From Streptomyces griseosporeus (GTDB taxonomy: Bacteria > Actinomycetota > Actinomycetes > Streptomycetales > Streptomycetaceae): 64,000 bases of DNA. Numbering within the stretch: the first letter of the stretch is position 1; the number at the start of each line of letters is the position of its first letter. Below, piece after piece: positions 7,798 through 17,172 of this stretch. Below the pieces are notes generated by a model. It had not been told where the DNA came from, did not search any database, and saw only the letters and a program-made list of their open reading frames with translations. Location of the stretch: the NCBI RefSeq assembly GCF_014656055.1, contig NZ_BNBR01000008.1, forward strand, positions 243,110-307,109, in the 5' to 3' direction. The position numbers were made by a program, and so were the translations under genes.

Positions 7798-8190
7798 TCA
7801 GTACGCCGTGAACGGCTCGTCGGTGCGGACGATCTCGCGGCCCAGCGGGAACAGCGAGACGGGGATCAGCTTGAAGTTGGCCACGCCGAACGGGATGCCG
7901 ATGATCGTGACGCAGAGCAGGAGCCCGGTGACGATGTGGCCGAGCGCGAGCCACCAGCCGGCGAGGACCAGCCACAGCACGTTGCCGACGCAGGACGGGG
8001 CGCCGGCGTCGTGGCGTTCGACGGTGGTGTAGCCGAAGGGCCAGAGGGCGTAGACGCCGATGCGGAAGGCGGCGATGCCGAACGGGATGCCGATGATGGT
8101 GATGCAGAGCAGGAGTCCGGCGGCCAGATAGCCGAGGAACAGCCAGAATCCGCTCAGCACGAGCCATATGACGTTCAGGATGGTCTTCAC
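7798..8190 (-). CDS. yccF: YccF domain-containing membrane protein
   Basis: A 130-residue membrane protein with two copies of the YccF (DUF307) unit. The first half reads GFWLFLGYLAAGLLLCITII then GIPFGIAAFRIGVYALWPFG; the second half repeats it as GWWLALGHIVTGLLLCVTII then GIPFGVANFKLIPVSLFPLG. The duplicated fold and conserved IGIPFG pair are diagnostic. The biochemical role is unknown. Its ATG overlaps the htpX stop by four bases (ATGA), so the two are translationally coupled. Confidence 0.88.
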   Translation of the reverse strand: MKTILNVIWLVLSGFWLFLGYLAAGLLLCITIIGIPFGIAAFRIGVYALWPFGYTTVERHDAGAPSCVGNVLWLVLAGWWLALGHIVTGLLLCVTIIGIPFGVANFKLIPVSLFPLGREIVRTDEPFTAY

Positions 8191-9050
8191 AGCTGACGAC
8201 CTGCCATCTTCTCGAGCCGGGCGATACGGTCCGCCATCGGCGGGTGGGTGGAGAACATCCTGGACAGACCCTGGCCGGGCCGGAACGGGTTCGCGATCAT
8301 CATGTGGCTCGCGGTCTCGATGCGGGGCTCCGGCGGCAGCGGGAGCTGCTGGGTACCGGCCTCCAGCTTGCGCAGCGCGCTGGCGAGGGCGAGCGGGTCG
8401 CCCGTGAGGTGGGCGCCGGACGCGTCCGCCTCGTACTCGCGGGAACGGCTGATGGCGAGCTGGATGACCGAGGCGGCGAGCGGTCCGAGGATCATGATCA
8501 GCAGCATGCCGAGCAGGCCGGGGCCGTCATCGTCGTCGGAGCGGCCGATCGGGATCAGCCAGGCGAAGTTGACCAGGAACATGATCACCGAGGCGAGGGC
8601 GCCGGCGACCGACGAGATCAGGATGTCGCGGTTGTAGACGTGGCTGAGTTCGTGGCCGATGACGCCGCGCAGCTCCCGCTCGTCGAGTATGCGAAGGATG
8701 CCCTCGGTGCAGCACACGGCGGCGTTGCGCGGGTTGCGGCCGGTGGCGAAGGCGTTGGGCGCCTCAGTCGGTGAGATGTACAGCCGCGGCATGGGCTGGC
8801 GGGCCTGCGTGGAGAGGTCGCGGACCATGCGGTACAGCGCGGGCGCCTCGAACTCGCTCACCGGGCGGGCACGCATGGCGCGCAGGGCCAGCTTGTCGCT
8901 GTTCCAGTACGCGTAGGCGTTGGTGCCGAGCGCCACCAGGAGCGCGACGATCAGGCCCGTACGGCCGAAGAAACTGCCGAAGACGATGATGAGTGCGGAC
9001 AGTCCCCCGAGGAGTACTGCGGTCCTGAGCCCGTTGTGCCGGCGGTGCAC
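8187..9050 (-). CDS. htpX: Membrane-bound zinc metalloprotease HtpX
   Basis: A 287-residue M48B endopeptidase that degrades damaged or misfolded membrane proteins at the cytoplasmic face. Two hydrophobic segments near the N-terminus (about 10-48) precede the catalytic HELSH (residues 133-137), which supplies the zinc ligands and general base. Two further membrane spans follow, then REYEADASGAHLTG with the third zinc ligand glutamate. THPPMADRIARLEKM near the end is also typical. It leads a two-gene unit with yccF and sits downstream of the partial nuo operon, but a terminator at 9198-9228 separates them. Length and motifs are normal. Confidence 0.95.
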   Translation of the reverse strand: MHRRHNGLRTAVLLGGLSALIIVFGSFFGRTGLIVALLVALGTNAYAYWNSDKLALRAMRARPVSEFEAPALYRMVRDLSTQARQPMPRLYISPTEAPNAFATGRNPRNAAVCCTEGILRILDERELRGVIGHELSHVYNRDILISSVAGALASVIMFLVNFAWLIPIGRSDDDDGPGLLGMLLIMILGPLAASVIQLAISRSREYEADASGAHLTGDPLALASALRKLEAGTQQLPLPPEPRIETASHMMIANPFRPGQGLSRMFSTHPPMADRIARLEKMAGRQL

Positions 9051-9197
9051 GGTACGCCCTCCAAATGGTGCGGCAGGGGAACCCTTTGCTGGTCGTTCTG
9101 CGATGCCACCGGTGCCGTGGTGTCACGTCCAGTGGACCCTCCCTGACTGGTCAACGCGAGGCGAGGGGCACTAGTTCCCTTGTGCGGGCGGGGCGGT

Positions 9198-9228
9198 CCT
9201 GGGCCGTCCGGGTGAGGGACGGCCCAGG
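9198..9228 (-). terminator. Terminator of the nuoA2-N2 operon
   Basis: Arms cctgggccgtcc (9198-9209) and ggacggcccagg (9217-9228) form a perfect 12-bp stem with a 7-base loop, just past the nuoN2 stop and before htpX. Confidence 0.85.
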
Positions 9229-9251
9229 GTGGTGGGCGCTGGGCCGGAGGC

Positions 9252-10775
9252 TCAGAAGAGGCCGGTGTCGGCGAAGCGCAGGACCACCTGCGGGGCGCCG
9301 GACAGGGCGATGCCGAGCACGGCGGTCAGGGTGATGGCGGCCGTCAGCGGTGCGGGGACGCGGTGCCTGACCGGCTCGCCCTCGGGTGCGCGGAAGAGCA
9401 GGGCCGTCCACTGGAGGTAGTAGAACAGCGCGATCACGACGTTGACCGCCATGACCACGGCCAGCCAGCCCAGGCCCGCGTCGACGGCCGCGGAGAAGAC
9501 GGTGACCTTCGCGAACAGGCCGATGATGCCGGGCGGCAGTCCGGCGAGGCAGAGCAGGAAGAAGGCCAGCAGCAGGGCGGCCAGGGGGTTCTTCGCGTAG
9601 AGCCCTCGGTAGTCGCTGACGCGGTTCAGCAGCCTCGTGCGGCCGACCAGCGCGGAGACCGCGAAGGCGCCGAGGTTCACGACGCCGTACATGAGGGCGT
9701 ACGCGACGGTGGAGCCGACGGCGTGTTCGGCGTCGTCGGTGTAGGCGGAGGCGGCGATCGGCACGAGGAGGTAGCCGGCCTGGCCCACCGACGACCAGGC
9801 CAGCAGCCGTACGGCGCTGTACGCGCGCGTGGCCTGCTGGCGCAGGGCGCCGACGTTGCCGACGGTCATGGTGAGCGCGGCGAGCGCGGCGAGCGCCGGG
9901 CCCCAGACGTCGTCGTACGAGGGCAGGGCGACGACGGTGACGAGGATGAGGCCGGAGAAGCCGACCGCCTTGCCGACGACCGACAGGTAGGCGGCGATCG
10001 GCAGGGGCGCCCCCACATAGGTGTCGGGCACCCAGAAGTGGAACGGCACGGCGGCCGTCTTGAAGGCGAAGCCGACGAGGGTGAGGACGACGCCGGTCTG
10101 GGCGAGGGTGTGCAGCTGCCCGTCGACGTGCTGGATCCGGTCGGCGACCTGGGTGAGGTAGAGGGTGCCGGTGGAGGCGTAGACGAAGCTGATGCCCATC
10201 AGGCTGACCGCGGTCGCGGTGACCGAGGACAGGAAGAACTTCAGCGCCGCCTCGGAGGAGCGCTTGTCCCCGTGGCGCAGGCCGACGAGGGCGAACGCGG
10301 GCAGGGATGCGACCTCCAGTGCGACGATCAGGGTCGCGAGGTCCCGGGAGGCGGGCAGCAGGGCCGCGCCGGCCGCGGAGGACAGCAGCAGGAACCAGAA
10401 CTCCCCTTCGGGGAGTTGTTTGCGCGCGTCCTTCAGTGCGGTGACCGACAGCAGGGCGGCGAGGAGGGCGCCGCCGAGGACGAGCAGCTGGATGACGAGG
10501 GTGAAGCGGTCCGCGGTGTAGCTGCAGGCGGTGGGGGCGTCGGGCAGGCAGAAGGTGGAGCGGTCGCCGTCCACCAGGGGAATCAGCAGGACGGTGGAGG
10601 CGGCGAGGCCGGCCACCGACAGCCACCCCAGCAGTGGCTTGCGTTCCTCGGGCACGAACAGGTCGGCGACGAGGACGGCGAGCGCGACGACCGCGGCGAC
10701 GGTGGGCGGCGCGATGGCGAGCCAGTCGACGGACTGGACCAGGGACGCGGCCAGCGGCTGGGCCAGGGAGCTCAT
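9252..10775 (-). CDS. nuoN2: NADH-quinone oxidoreductase subunit N, second copy
   Basis: A 507-residue antiporter-like membrane subunit of a complex-I-type machine. About fourteen hydrophobic helices are present, with conserved pieces SSEAALKFFLSS, FKTAAVPFHFWVPDTYVGAP (helix lysine and proton-channel region), ARAYSAVRLLAWSSVGQAGY-like sequence and LAGLPPGIIGLFAK. Subunits L, M and N form the proton-pumping arm. Translation starts at ATG 10775 and overlaps nuoM2 by four bases. It is the last gene of the partial operon and is clearly diverged from the N subunit at 47.6-49.3 kb, so the cluster is not a recent duplicate. Confidence 0.93.
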   Translation of the reverse strand: MSSLAQPLAASLVQSVDWLAIAPPTVAAVVALAVLVADLFVPEERKPLLGWLSVAGLAASTVLLIPLVDGDRSTFCLPDAPTACSYTADRFTLVIQLLVLGGALLAALLSVTALKDARKQLPEGEFWFLLLSSAAGAALLPASRDLATLIVALEVASLPAFALVGLRHGDKRSSEAALKFFLSSVTATAVSLMGISFVYASTGTLYLTQVADRIQHVDGQLHTLAQTGVVLTLVGFAFKTAAVPFHFWVPDTYVGAPLPIAAYLSVVGKAVGFSGLILVTVVALPSYDDVWGPALAALAALTMTVGNVGALRQQATRAYSAVRLLAWSSVGQAGYLLVPIAASAYTDDAEHAVGSTVAYALMYGVVNLGAFAVSALVGRTRLLNRVSDYRGLYAKNPLAALLLAFFLLCLAGLPPGIIGLFAKVTVFSAAVDAGLGWLAVVMAVNVVIALFYYLQWTALLFRAPEGEPVRHRVPAPLTAAITLTAVLGIALSGAPQVVLRFADTGLF

Positions 10776-12346
10776 CGGGTGCCTCCTGCGAGGAGCTGCT
10801 GCACGGCCGGGTCGGTCAGGCCGAGGAGGGCCTTGGGCCACAGTCCGGCGACGACGGTCAGGGCGACCAGCGGGGTCCAGGCCGCGAACTCGTAGGCGTG
10901 GACGTCGGTCAGCTTCGGCGCGTCCTGCGGCAGGGCGCCCATGCAGACGCGGCGGACCACGACGAGCATGTACGCGGCCGTCAGCAGGGTGCCGAACGCG
11001 GCGATCGCCATGAAGGTGAGGAACGCGCCCCGGTGCAGGTCGGCGGCGGGCCGGAACGCGCCGAAGAGCGCGAGCATCTCGCCCCAGAACCCGGCGAGGC
11101 CGGGCAGGCCGAGCGAGGCGACGGCGCCGAAGGCGAGCAGACCGCCGAGGCGGGGCGCCTTGCCGTAGAGGGCGGCTCCGGTCTCCTCGGCGAGGGTGTC
11201 GAGGTCGGTGCTGCCGGTGCGGTCCTTCAGCGCGCCGACCAGGAAGAAGAGCAGGCCGGTGATGAGGCCGTGGGCGATGTTGGCGAACAGGGCGCCGTTC
11301 ACGCCGGTCGGGGTGGTGCTGGCGATGCCGAGGAGGACGAAGCCCATGTGGCCGACGGAGGAGTAGGCAATGAGCCGCTTCAGGTCCCCCTTGGCGCCCT
11401 GCTTGGCCAGGGCCAGGCAGGCGAGGGATCCGTAGATGATCCCGACCACGGCGAAGGCGGCGAGGTAGGGCGCGAAGGTGTGGAAGCCGTCGGGTGCCAC
11501 CGGCAGAAGGATCCGGACGAACCCGTACGTACCCATCTTCAGCAGGACACCGGCGAGGAGGACCGAGCCGACGGTCGGCGCGGCGGTGTGCGCGTCGGGC
11601 AGCCAGGTGTGCAGCGGCCACATCGGCGTTTTGACCGCGAGCCCGATCCCGATCGCCAGTACGGCGATGACCTGCACGGATGTGGTCAGCGACCGGCCGT
11701 TGTCAGTGGCGAGTGCCACCATGTCGAACGTGCCCGCCTTGAGCCCGATCAGGAGCAGGCCGAGCAGCATGACGACCGAGCCGAGCAGCGTGTACAGGAT
11801 GAACTTCCAGGCGGCCGCGGCCCGGCCCTCGCCGCCCCAGCGGGCGATGAGGAAGTACATCGGGATCAGGACCATCTCGAAGGCGAGGAAGAACAGCAGC
11901 AGGTCGAGGACGGCGAAGGTGGCGAGGGTGCCGGACTCCAGGACGAGCAGCAGGGGGACGAAGGCCTTCGGGCTCGGCCCCGCAGGCATCTTGAAGTAGG
12001 AGTACAGCGCGCTCAGGAAGGTCAGCAGCGCGGTCAGGACCAGAAGGGGGAGGGAGATGCCGTCGATGCCCAGGTGGATCCGCACGTCGAGTGCGGGGAT
12101 CCAGCTGATGTCGGTCGTGGCCTGCATCCTCGACGGGTGGCCGTGGTCGAAGCCGAGCGCGAGGACGATCGCGGCGATGAGCACCGCGCCGGTCACGGTC
12201 ACACCGTGCCGGAGGACGGCCTGCTCGGGCGACTTCCCCTTCAGTCCGGGAGGGGCCGGCAGGAGAGCGGCGGCCGCGCCGAGGAGCGGGCCGACGACGA
12301 CGAACGCCAGAAGGAACTGCATCACGGACTCGCTGATATCGATCAC
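10772..12346 (-). CDS. nuoM2: NADH-quinone oxidoreductase subunit M, second copy
   Basis: A 524-residue proton-translocating membrane subunit with about fourteen helices. LAFEMVLIPMYFLIARWGGE contains the conserved glutamate of the fifth helix, VKTPMWPLHTWLPDAHTAAP the conserved lysine and broken-helix region, and DLKRLIAYSSVGHMGFVLLG the second half-channel. It starts at GTG 12346, six bases after the nuoL2 stop, and overlaps nuoN2. The conserved charged residues needed for proton pumping are present, so the protein should be functional if the complex assembles. Confidence 0.95.
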   Translation of the reverse strand: MIDISESVMQFLLAFVVVGPLLGAAAALLPAPPGLKGKSPEQAVLRHGVTVTGAVLIAAIVLALGFDHGHPSRMQATTDISWIPALDVRIHLGIDGISLPLLVLTALLTFLSALYSYFKMPAGPSPKAFVPLLLVLESGTLATFAVLDLLLFFLAFEMVLIPMYFLIARWGGEGRAAAAWKFILYTLLGSVVMLLGLLLIGLKAGTFDMVALATDNGRSLTTSVQVIAVLAIGIGLAVKTPMWPLHTWLPDAHTAAPTVGSVLLAGVLLKMGTYGFVRILLPVAPDGFHTFAPYLAAFAVVGIIYGSLACLALAKQGAKGDLKRLIAYSSVGHMGFVLLGIASTTPTGVNGALFANIAHGLITGLLFFLVGALKDRTGSTDLDTLAEETGAALYGKAPRLGGLLAFGAVASLGLPGLAGFWGEMLALFGAFRPAADLHRGAFLTFMAIAAFGTLLTAAYMLVVVRRVCMGALPQDAPKLTDVHAYEFAAWTPLVALTVVAGLWPKALLGLTDPAVQQLLAGGTR

Positions 12347-12352
12347 GCCTGC

Positions 12353-14347
12353 TCACGCTCCCGTGGCGACGAGGACGGCGGCGACCGCGAGGACGACGGT
12401 GCCGGCGAGCAGCGCGCTCACATAGGTCTGCACATTGCCGGTCTGGGCGCGCCGTACGGCGGCCCCGAGCCAGCGCGGAAGGGCGCCCGCACCGCGGACG
12501 TAGGCGTCGACGACCTCGCGGTCGAGGAACCGGACGAGGCTCGCCGCGGCCTGCACCGGGCGGACGAACAGCGCCCGGTAGACGGCGTCCAGGTGGAAGC
12601 CGACGGCCGCGGAGTGGTGCAGCGGGCCGAGCAGCAGCCGCCCGGGGTCGGCCGGGTCGGGGGCGTAGGCGATGTTTCCGTAGGCGGGCGTGTGGCTGGC
12701 GATGGCCTCCGCCTCGACCAGTCCGGCGTCGCCCTCCGGGTGGGCGGCGACCGCGCCGAGCGGCACGCGGGCGGCGAGGGCGGTGGTGTGCCGCCAGGCC
12801 GCGTAGGTGACGAGTCCGCCGATCAGGGCCAGGCCGGTGCCGAGCACCGAGGTCGTCAGGGTGGGCGTCAGGTCGCGGCCGTCGAACCAGTCGGGCAGCA
12901 GGCGGTAGGTGAGTCCGCCGAGCGCGAGGGACGGCACGGCGAGCACCCACAGCACCACCGTCATCGTCAGCGGCTGCCTGCCGTGGTCGGGGGCGTCGGC
13001 GCCCCGGCCTCGGAAGGCGAGCAGCCACAGGCGGGCCGCGTAGGCGGCGGTGAGGAGGGCGGTCAGCAGGCCGGAGAGGAGGACGATCCAGCCCGCGGCG
13101 GCGGGCGCGTGCTCGGTGTGGCCGGTGGAGACGTGCTCGGCGGCGCCGAGGACGGACTCCTTGGAGAAGAAGCCGCTGAACGGCGGGATCGCGGCGAGCG
13201 CGAGGAGCGCCACGGTCATCGTCCAGTAGGCGTCGGGCACGCGGTCGCGCAGGTTCCGCATGCGGGACATGGCGGCCAGGGAATTGGTGCCGGCCGCGTG
13301 GATGACCGCGCCGGCGGCGAGGAACAGCAGCGCCTTGAAGGCGCCGTGCGACAGGAGGTGGAAGACGGCGGCACCGCGGTCGGCGACGGCCAGGGCGCCG
13401 GTCATGTAGCCGAGCTGGCCGATCGTCGAGTAGGCGAGGACCCGCTTGATGTCGTCCTGGGCGAGCGCGGCGAGGCCGGAGCCGGCCATCGTCACGGCGG
13501 CCATGACGGCGAGGACCACCATCGCGGCCGAGGAGGTCTCGAAGACGGGGAGGAGACGGGCGATGAAGTAGACACCGGCGGCGACCATGGTCGCGGCGTG
13601 GATCAGCGCGGAGACGGGCGTGGGGCCCGCCATCGCGTCGGGGAGCCAGGTGTGCAGCGGGAACTGCGCCGATTTGCCCGCCACACCGGCGAGGAGCAGC
13701 AGGGCGATCAGCGTCGGGTGGTCCAGGCCGCCGTGCGCGACAGCGCCGAGGATCTTGGTGATCCGGAAGGAGCCGGTGTCCCCGGCGAGGGCGAACAGGC
13801 CGATGAGGAAGGGGACGTCGCCGAGCTTGGTGACCAGGAAGGCCTTGATGGAGGCGGCGCGGGCCTCGGGGGTCTCCCAGTAGTGGCCGACCAGGAAGTA
13901 GGAGCAGATACCCATGACTTCCCAGCCGACCAGCAGCACGATCAGGTCGCCGGAGTAGACGACGAGGAGCATCGCGGAGGTGAACAGGGAGACGAGGGCG
14001 GCGTACGACGGGTAGCGCGGGTCGTCGCGCAGGTAGCCCGTGGAGTAGATCTGCACGCAGCTCGCGACCACGCCGACCAGGACGGCGACGAGCGCGGCGA
14101 AGCCGTCGATGTGCACGGCGAGCTCGATCGGCACCGAGCCGGTCGGGGTGAGTTCGGTGGCCGCGTCGACGGCCGCGTCTCCGCCCTGGCGTACGGCGAC
14201 CAGGACGGCCAGTACGAGGGCGGCGAGGGTCGGCAGGACGGCGAGCGGGCGGACGAACCCCGGTGCCGTGCGGCCCAGCAGCAGGCCGGCGGCCGCGCCG
14301 AGGAACGGCAGGAGGGGGACGAGGACGGCGAGGGTGGTCGTGGTCAC
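12353..14347 (-). CDS. nuoL2: NADH-quinone oxidoreductase subunit L, second copy
   Basis: A 664-residue subunit, the largest antiporter-like component and distal proton pump. Seen are LLVGWEVMGICSYFLVGHYW with the key glutamate, KSAQFPLHTWLPDAMAGPTPVSALIHAATMV-type sequence split across the channel region, IKRVLAYSTIGQLGYM and PPFSGFFSKE. The C-terminal lateral helix and anchor helix are included, as expected at this length. It starts at GTG 14347 and overlaps the nuoK2 stop by four bases. A second, complete copy with the same architecture is at 50.9-52.8 kb. Confidence 0.95.
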   Translation of the reverse strand: MTTTTLAVLVPLLPFLGAAAGLLLGRTAPGFVRPLAVLPTLAALVLAVLVAVRQGGDAAVDAATELTPTGSVPIELAVHIDGFAALVAVLVGVVASCVQIYSTGYLRDDPRYPSYAALVSLFTSAMLLVVYSGDLIVLLVGWEVMGICSYFLVGHYWETPEARAASIKAFLVTKLGDVPFLIGLFALAGDTGSFRITKILGAVAHGGLDHPTLIALLLLAGVAGKSAQFPLHTWLPDAMAGPTPVSALIHAATMVAAGVYFIARLLPVFETSSAAMVVLAVMAAVTMAGSGLAALAQDDIKRVLAYSTIGQLGYMTGALAVADRGAAVFHLLSHGAFKALLFLAAGAVIHAAGTNSLAAMSRMRNLRDRVPDAYWTMTVALLALAAIPPFSGFFSKESVLGAAEHVSTGHTEHAPAAAGWIVLLSGLLTALLTAAYAARLWLLAFRGRGADAPDHGRQPLTMTVVLWVLAVPSLALGGLTYRLLPDWFDGRDLTPTLTTSVLGTGLALIGGLVTYAAWRHTTALAARVPLGAVAAHPEGDAGLVEAEAIASHTPAYGNIAYAPDPADPGRLLLGPLHHSAAVGFHLDAVYRALFVRPVQAAASLVRFLDREVVDAYVRGAGALPRWLGAAVRRAQTGNVQTYVSALLAGTVVLAVAAVLVATGA

Positions 14348-14748
14348 GCGGAGGCCTCAGCCTTCTCGGCCTGCTCGGCCGTGAGGGCGTCGCTGTCGGG
14401 GAGGTCGCTGCCGGAACCGTCGGGACCGGGGCCCTCGGCGGTGTCGCGGAGCTTGTCGATGTCCGAGGTGCCGCGGTTGCGGTGGACGGCGAGGACGATC
14501 GCCAGGCCGATGCCGATCTCGGCGGCGGCGATGGCGATGGTGAACAGGGTCAGGGCCTGCCCGGAGTGCAGGGTCTCCTCGGCGGTCTTGCTCAGCCAGA
14601 CGTCGAAGGCGACCAGGTTGAGGTTGACGGCGTTGAGCATCAGCTCGACCGACATCAGCACGAGGATCGCGTTGCGGCGGGCGAGGACGCCGTACAGGCC
14701 CGTGCAGAACAGGAGGGCGGAGAGTACGGCGGGATAGGCGAGGTGCAT
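14344..14748 (-). CDS. nuoK2: NADH-quinone oxidoreductase subunit K, second copy
   Basis: A 134-residue three-helix membrane subunit. RRNAILVLMSVELMLNAVNL carries the conserved glutamate in the second helix, and FTIAIAAAEIGIGLAIVLAV the second glutamate in the third helix. Beyond the usual length of about 100 residues it has an acidic, disordered tail of roughly 35 residues (DTAEGPGPDGSGSDLPDSDA). The ATG at 14748 overlaps the nuoJ2 stop by one base. Confidence 0.93.
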   Translation of the reverse strand: MHLAYPAVLSALLFCTGLYGVLARRNAILVLMSVELMLNAVNLNLVAFDVWLSKTAEETLHSGQALTLFTIAIAAAEIGIGLAIVLAVHRNRGTSDIDKLRDTAEGPGPDGSGSDLPDSDALTAEQAEKAEASA

Positions 14749-15470
14749 CAGCGGGCGCCTTCCTGCTCGGCCGGGGCCCCGGGGTCGGCCGGCTTCTGGG
14801 GGCCGTCCGGCTGCGTTCCCTCGATCGGGTGATTCCGGGAATCCGGGACGGATGGGGAACCACCGGACGCGGCCCGGGAGTTCACAGGGGGAGAGCTCGA
14901 CTCCGCCTTCGCCTTCCGGGACAGGACGATCGCGCCGACCAGGGCCGCGAGGAGGAGGACGGAAAGGGCCTCGAAGGGCAGGACCCAGTTCTGGAACAGG
15001 CTCGCGCCGGTGACCTCCGTGGAGCCGGCGGCGGCGCCGTCCAGGTCGATCCAGGTGGTGCGGAAGGCGTCGACGACCACCCAGACCAGCGCGGCCGCGG
15101 CGGCGACGGCCACGGTGAGCGCGGCCCAGCGGTTGCCGGAGTCGGCGTCCGGGGAGCGGCCGATGGGGGCCTTGGTGAGCATCAGACCGAACAGTAGGAG
15201 GACGACGACGGAACCCACATAGATGAGGACCTGCACCCAGGCGATGAACTCGGCCGTGAGCAGGAGGTACTCCACGGCCAGGCCGCCGAGGGTCACCACG
15301 AGCCACAGGGCGGCGTGCACCAGCTGCCTGGTGGTGACGGTGACGAGGGCGGCGCCGAAGGTGAGCAGGCCGACGAGGAGGAACGCGATCTCGACGCCGG
15401 TCGGGGAGAGGAAACCGTGTCCCTGGGCGGACAGGGTCACGGCATGGGCGGTCGCTGCGGCGGATGTCAT
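14748..15470 (-). CDS. nuoJ2: NADH-quinone oxidoreductase subunit J, second copy
   Basis: A 240-residue membrane subunit with five predicted helices. VQVLIYVGSVVVLLLFGLML is the conserved third helix that forms a pi-bulge and couples quinone reduction to proton pumping. After the last helix (about residue 190) a hydrophilic tail rich in serine, proline and glutamate follows. It starts at ATG 15470, overlapping nuoI2 by four bases. Several subunits in this operon share such extra tails. Confidence 0.9.
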   Translation of the reverse strand: MTSAAATAHAVTLSAQGHGFLSPTGVEIAFLLVGLLTFGAALVTVTTRQLVHAALWLVVTLGGLAVEYLLLTAEFIAWVQVLIYVGSVVVLLLFGLMLTKAPIGRSPDADSGNRWAALTVAVAAAAALVWVVVDAFRTTWIDLDGAAAGSTEVTGASLFQNWVLPFEALSVLLLAALVGAIVLSRKAKAESSSPPVNSRAASGGSPSVPDSRNHPIEGTQPDGPQKPADPGAPAEQEGAR

Positions 15471-16201
15471 TCCTGGCCCTCCTGCCGCGGCTGGTCCGTC
15501 TGCTGCCGGGAGTCGCCCTGCGCGCGGGTGGGGTGCTCGGCGGCGCGGGCCTGCTCCTCCGCGTGCGGTACGGCGGACGAGGCGGGCCGGCGCGGCTCAC
15601 CTGCCGACGGCGCCGGCTGCGGCTCGGCGGTGGCGGGAGCCGCGGGAGCTGCCTGCTGGGCGGCCAGCTTCTCGGCGGTCTTGCGGGCCGCGGCGATCTC
15701 CTTCGGTTCCTCCGCACCCGGGTCGAGCGCGGGCGGGGCCGGGACGGTCCACATCCACTCGCGGAGCTTGTCCCGCTCGTGGGTGAGATCGCGGATGTCG
15801 GTCTCGGCGTATTCGAACTCCGGGGACCAGAACAGCGCGTCGAAAGGACACACCTCGATGCAGATACCGCAGTACATGCACAGGGAGAAGTCGATGGCGA
15901 ACCGGTCGAGGACGTTGCGGCTGCGCTCACGTCCGCCCGGGGTCGCCGCCGGGATCGTCTCCTTGTGGGAGTCGATGTAGATGCACCAGTCCGGGCACTC
16001 GCGGGCGCACAGCATGCAGACCGTGCAGTTCTCCTCGAACAGCCCGATGACGCCGCGGGTGCGGGGCGGGAGCTCGGGCTGGGCGTCCGGGTACTGCTCG
16101 GTGACGGTCTTCTTCGTCATCGTGCGCAGGGTGACGGCCAGGCCCTTGGCCAGGCCGGCGCCCGGGAAGCGGGACTTGGTGGGCTGGAGCTGATCGGCCA
16201 T
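15467..16201 (-). CDS. nuoI2: NADH-quinone oxidoreductase subunit I, second copy
   Basis: A 244-residue peripheral ferredoxin-like subunit carrying two [4Fe-4S] clusters that pass electrons towards the quinone-site subunits. The cluster motifs are CTVCMLCARECP and CMYCGICIEVCP, both complete. The core ends near residue 165. The remaining 80 residues are alanine-, proline- and glutamine-rich and look disordered. It starts at ATG 16201, two bases after the nuoH2 stop. The intact cysteines argue that the cluster still conducts electrons. Confidence 0.93.
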   Translation of the reverse strand: MADQLQPTKSRFPGAGLAKGLAVTLRTMTKKTVTEQYPDAQPELPPRTRGVIGLFEENCTVCMLCARECPDWCIYIDSHKETIPAATPGGRERSRNVLDRFAIDFSLCMYCGICIEVCPFDALFWSPEFEYAETDIRDLTHERDKLREWMWTVPAPPALDPGAEEPKEIAAARKTAEKLAAQQAAPAAPATAEPQPAPSAGEPRRPASSAVPHAEEQARAAEHPTRAQGDSRQQTDQPRQEGQE

Positions 16202-16203
16202 GG

Positions 16204-17172
16204 CTACTGGATCACCACCTTGACGATGCCGGTGAGGGCGATCTGAGCGAGGGAAAGGGGGACGAGGAGAGTCCAGGAGAGCTTCTGCAGCTGGTCCTCG
16301 CGCAGGCGGGGGTAGGTCACGCGAAGCCAGATGACGATGAAGGCGAGGACGGCCGTCTTCAGCAGGGTCCACACCCAGCCGAGGCCGTCGGCGCCCCAGG
16401 GGCCGTGCCAGCCGCCCAGGAAGAGGACGGTGGTCAGGCCGCACAGGACGATGATCCCGGCGTACTCGGCGAGGAGGAACAGGGCGAAGCGCAGGCCGGT
16501 GTACTCGGTGTACGCGCCGAAGATGATCTCCGAGTCGGCGACGGGCATGTCGAACGGGGGGCGCTGCAGCTCGGCGAGGCCGGCGACGAAGAAGACGATC
16601 GCGCCGACGATCTGCCAGGGCAGCCACCACCACTCGAACGCGTCGAGGATGCCGGGGAGGGAGACCGTGCCGGCCGCCATCGCGACGGAGGCGGCGGCGA
16701 GCAGCATCGGGAGTTCGTAGGCGAGGAGCTGGGCGGCTGTGCGGAGGCCGCCGAGGAGGGAGAACTTGTTGGCGCTGGCCCAGCCGGCCATGAGGGAGCC
16801 GAGGACGCCGACGCCCATCACGGCGAGGACGAAGAAGACACCGGCGTCGATGACCTGGCCGACGGCGCCTTCGCTGGGGCCGATGGGGATGGCGAGCAGG
16901 ACGAGGAGGTACGGCAGGAGGGCCACCGCGGGGGCGAGCTGGAAGACACGGCGGTCGGCGCCCGCGGGGACGACGTCCTCCTTCTGCGCGAACTTCACGC
17001 CGTCCGCCACCAGCTGGGCCCAGCCGTGGAAGCCGCCGGCGTACATCGGGCCGAGGCGGCCCTGCATGTGGGCCATCACCTTGTGCTCGGTCTGACCGAC
17101 GATCAGGGGGAAGGTGAGGAAGACGACGAAGACGACGAGGAGTCGCAGAGCGACGTCGAGCACGTCGTTCAC
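16204..17172 (-). CDS. nuoH2: NADH-quinone oxidoreductase subunit H, second copy
   Basis: A 322-residue membrane subunit that forms part of the quinone chamber. Conserved stretches include RLGPMYAGGFHGWAQLVADG, a long polar loop, AELQRPPFDMPVADSEII (acidic quinone-chamber loop) and GAYTEYTGLRFALFLLAEYA. About eight helices are visible. It starts at GTG 17172, overlapping the nuoC2 stop by four bases. No nuoD or nuoG lies between C2 and H2, unlike the complete operon, so it would have to pair with a D subunit from elsewhere. Confidence 0.95.
   Translation of the reverse strand: MNDVLDVALRLLVVFVVFLTFPLIVGQTEHKVMAHMQGRLGPMYAGGFHGWAQLVADGVKFAQKEDVVPAGADRRVFQLAPAVALLPYLLVLLAIPIGPSEGAVGQVIDAGVFFVLAVMGVGVLGSLMAGWASANKFSLLGGLRTAAQLLAYELPMLLAAASVAMAAGTVSLPGILDAFEWWWLPWQIVGAIVFFVAGLAELQRPPFDMPVADSEIIFGAYTEYTGLRFALFLLAEYAGIIVLCGLTTVLFLGGWHGPWGADGLGWVWTLLKTAVLAFIVIWLRVTYPRLREDQLQKLSWTLLVPLSLAQIALTGIVKVVIQ

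Noticed and set aside
10634..14737. Very long plus-strand open frame
   Set aside because: It is antisense to nuoL2-N2; composition (E/Q/R/G runs) is the mirror of GC-rich codon usage, and the minus-strand proteins match known families.
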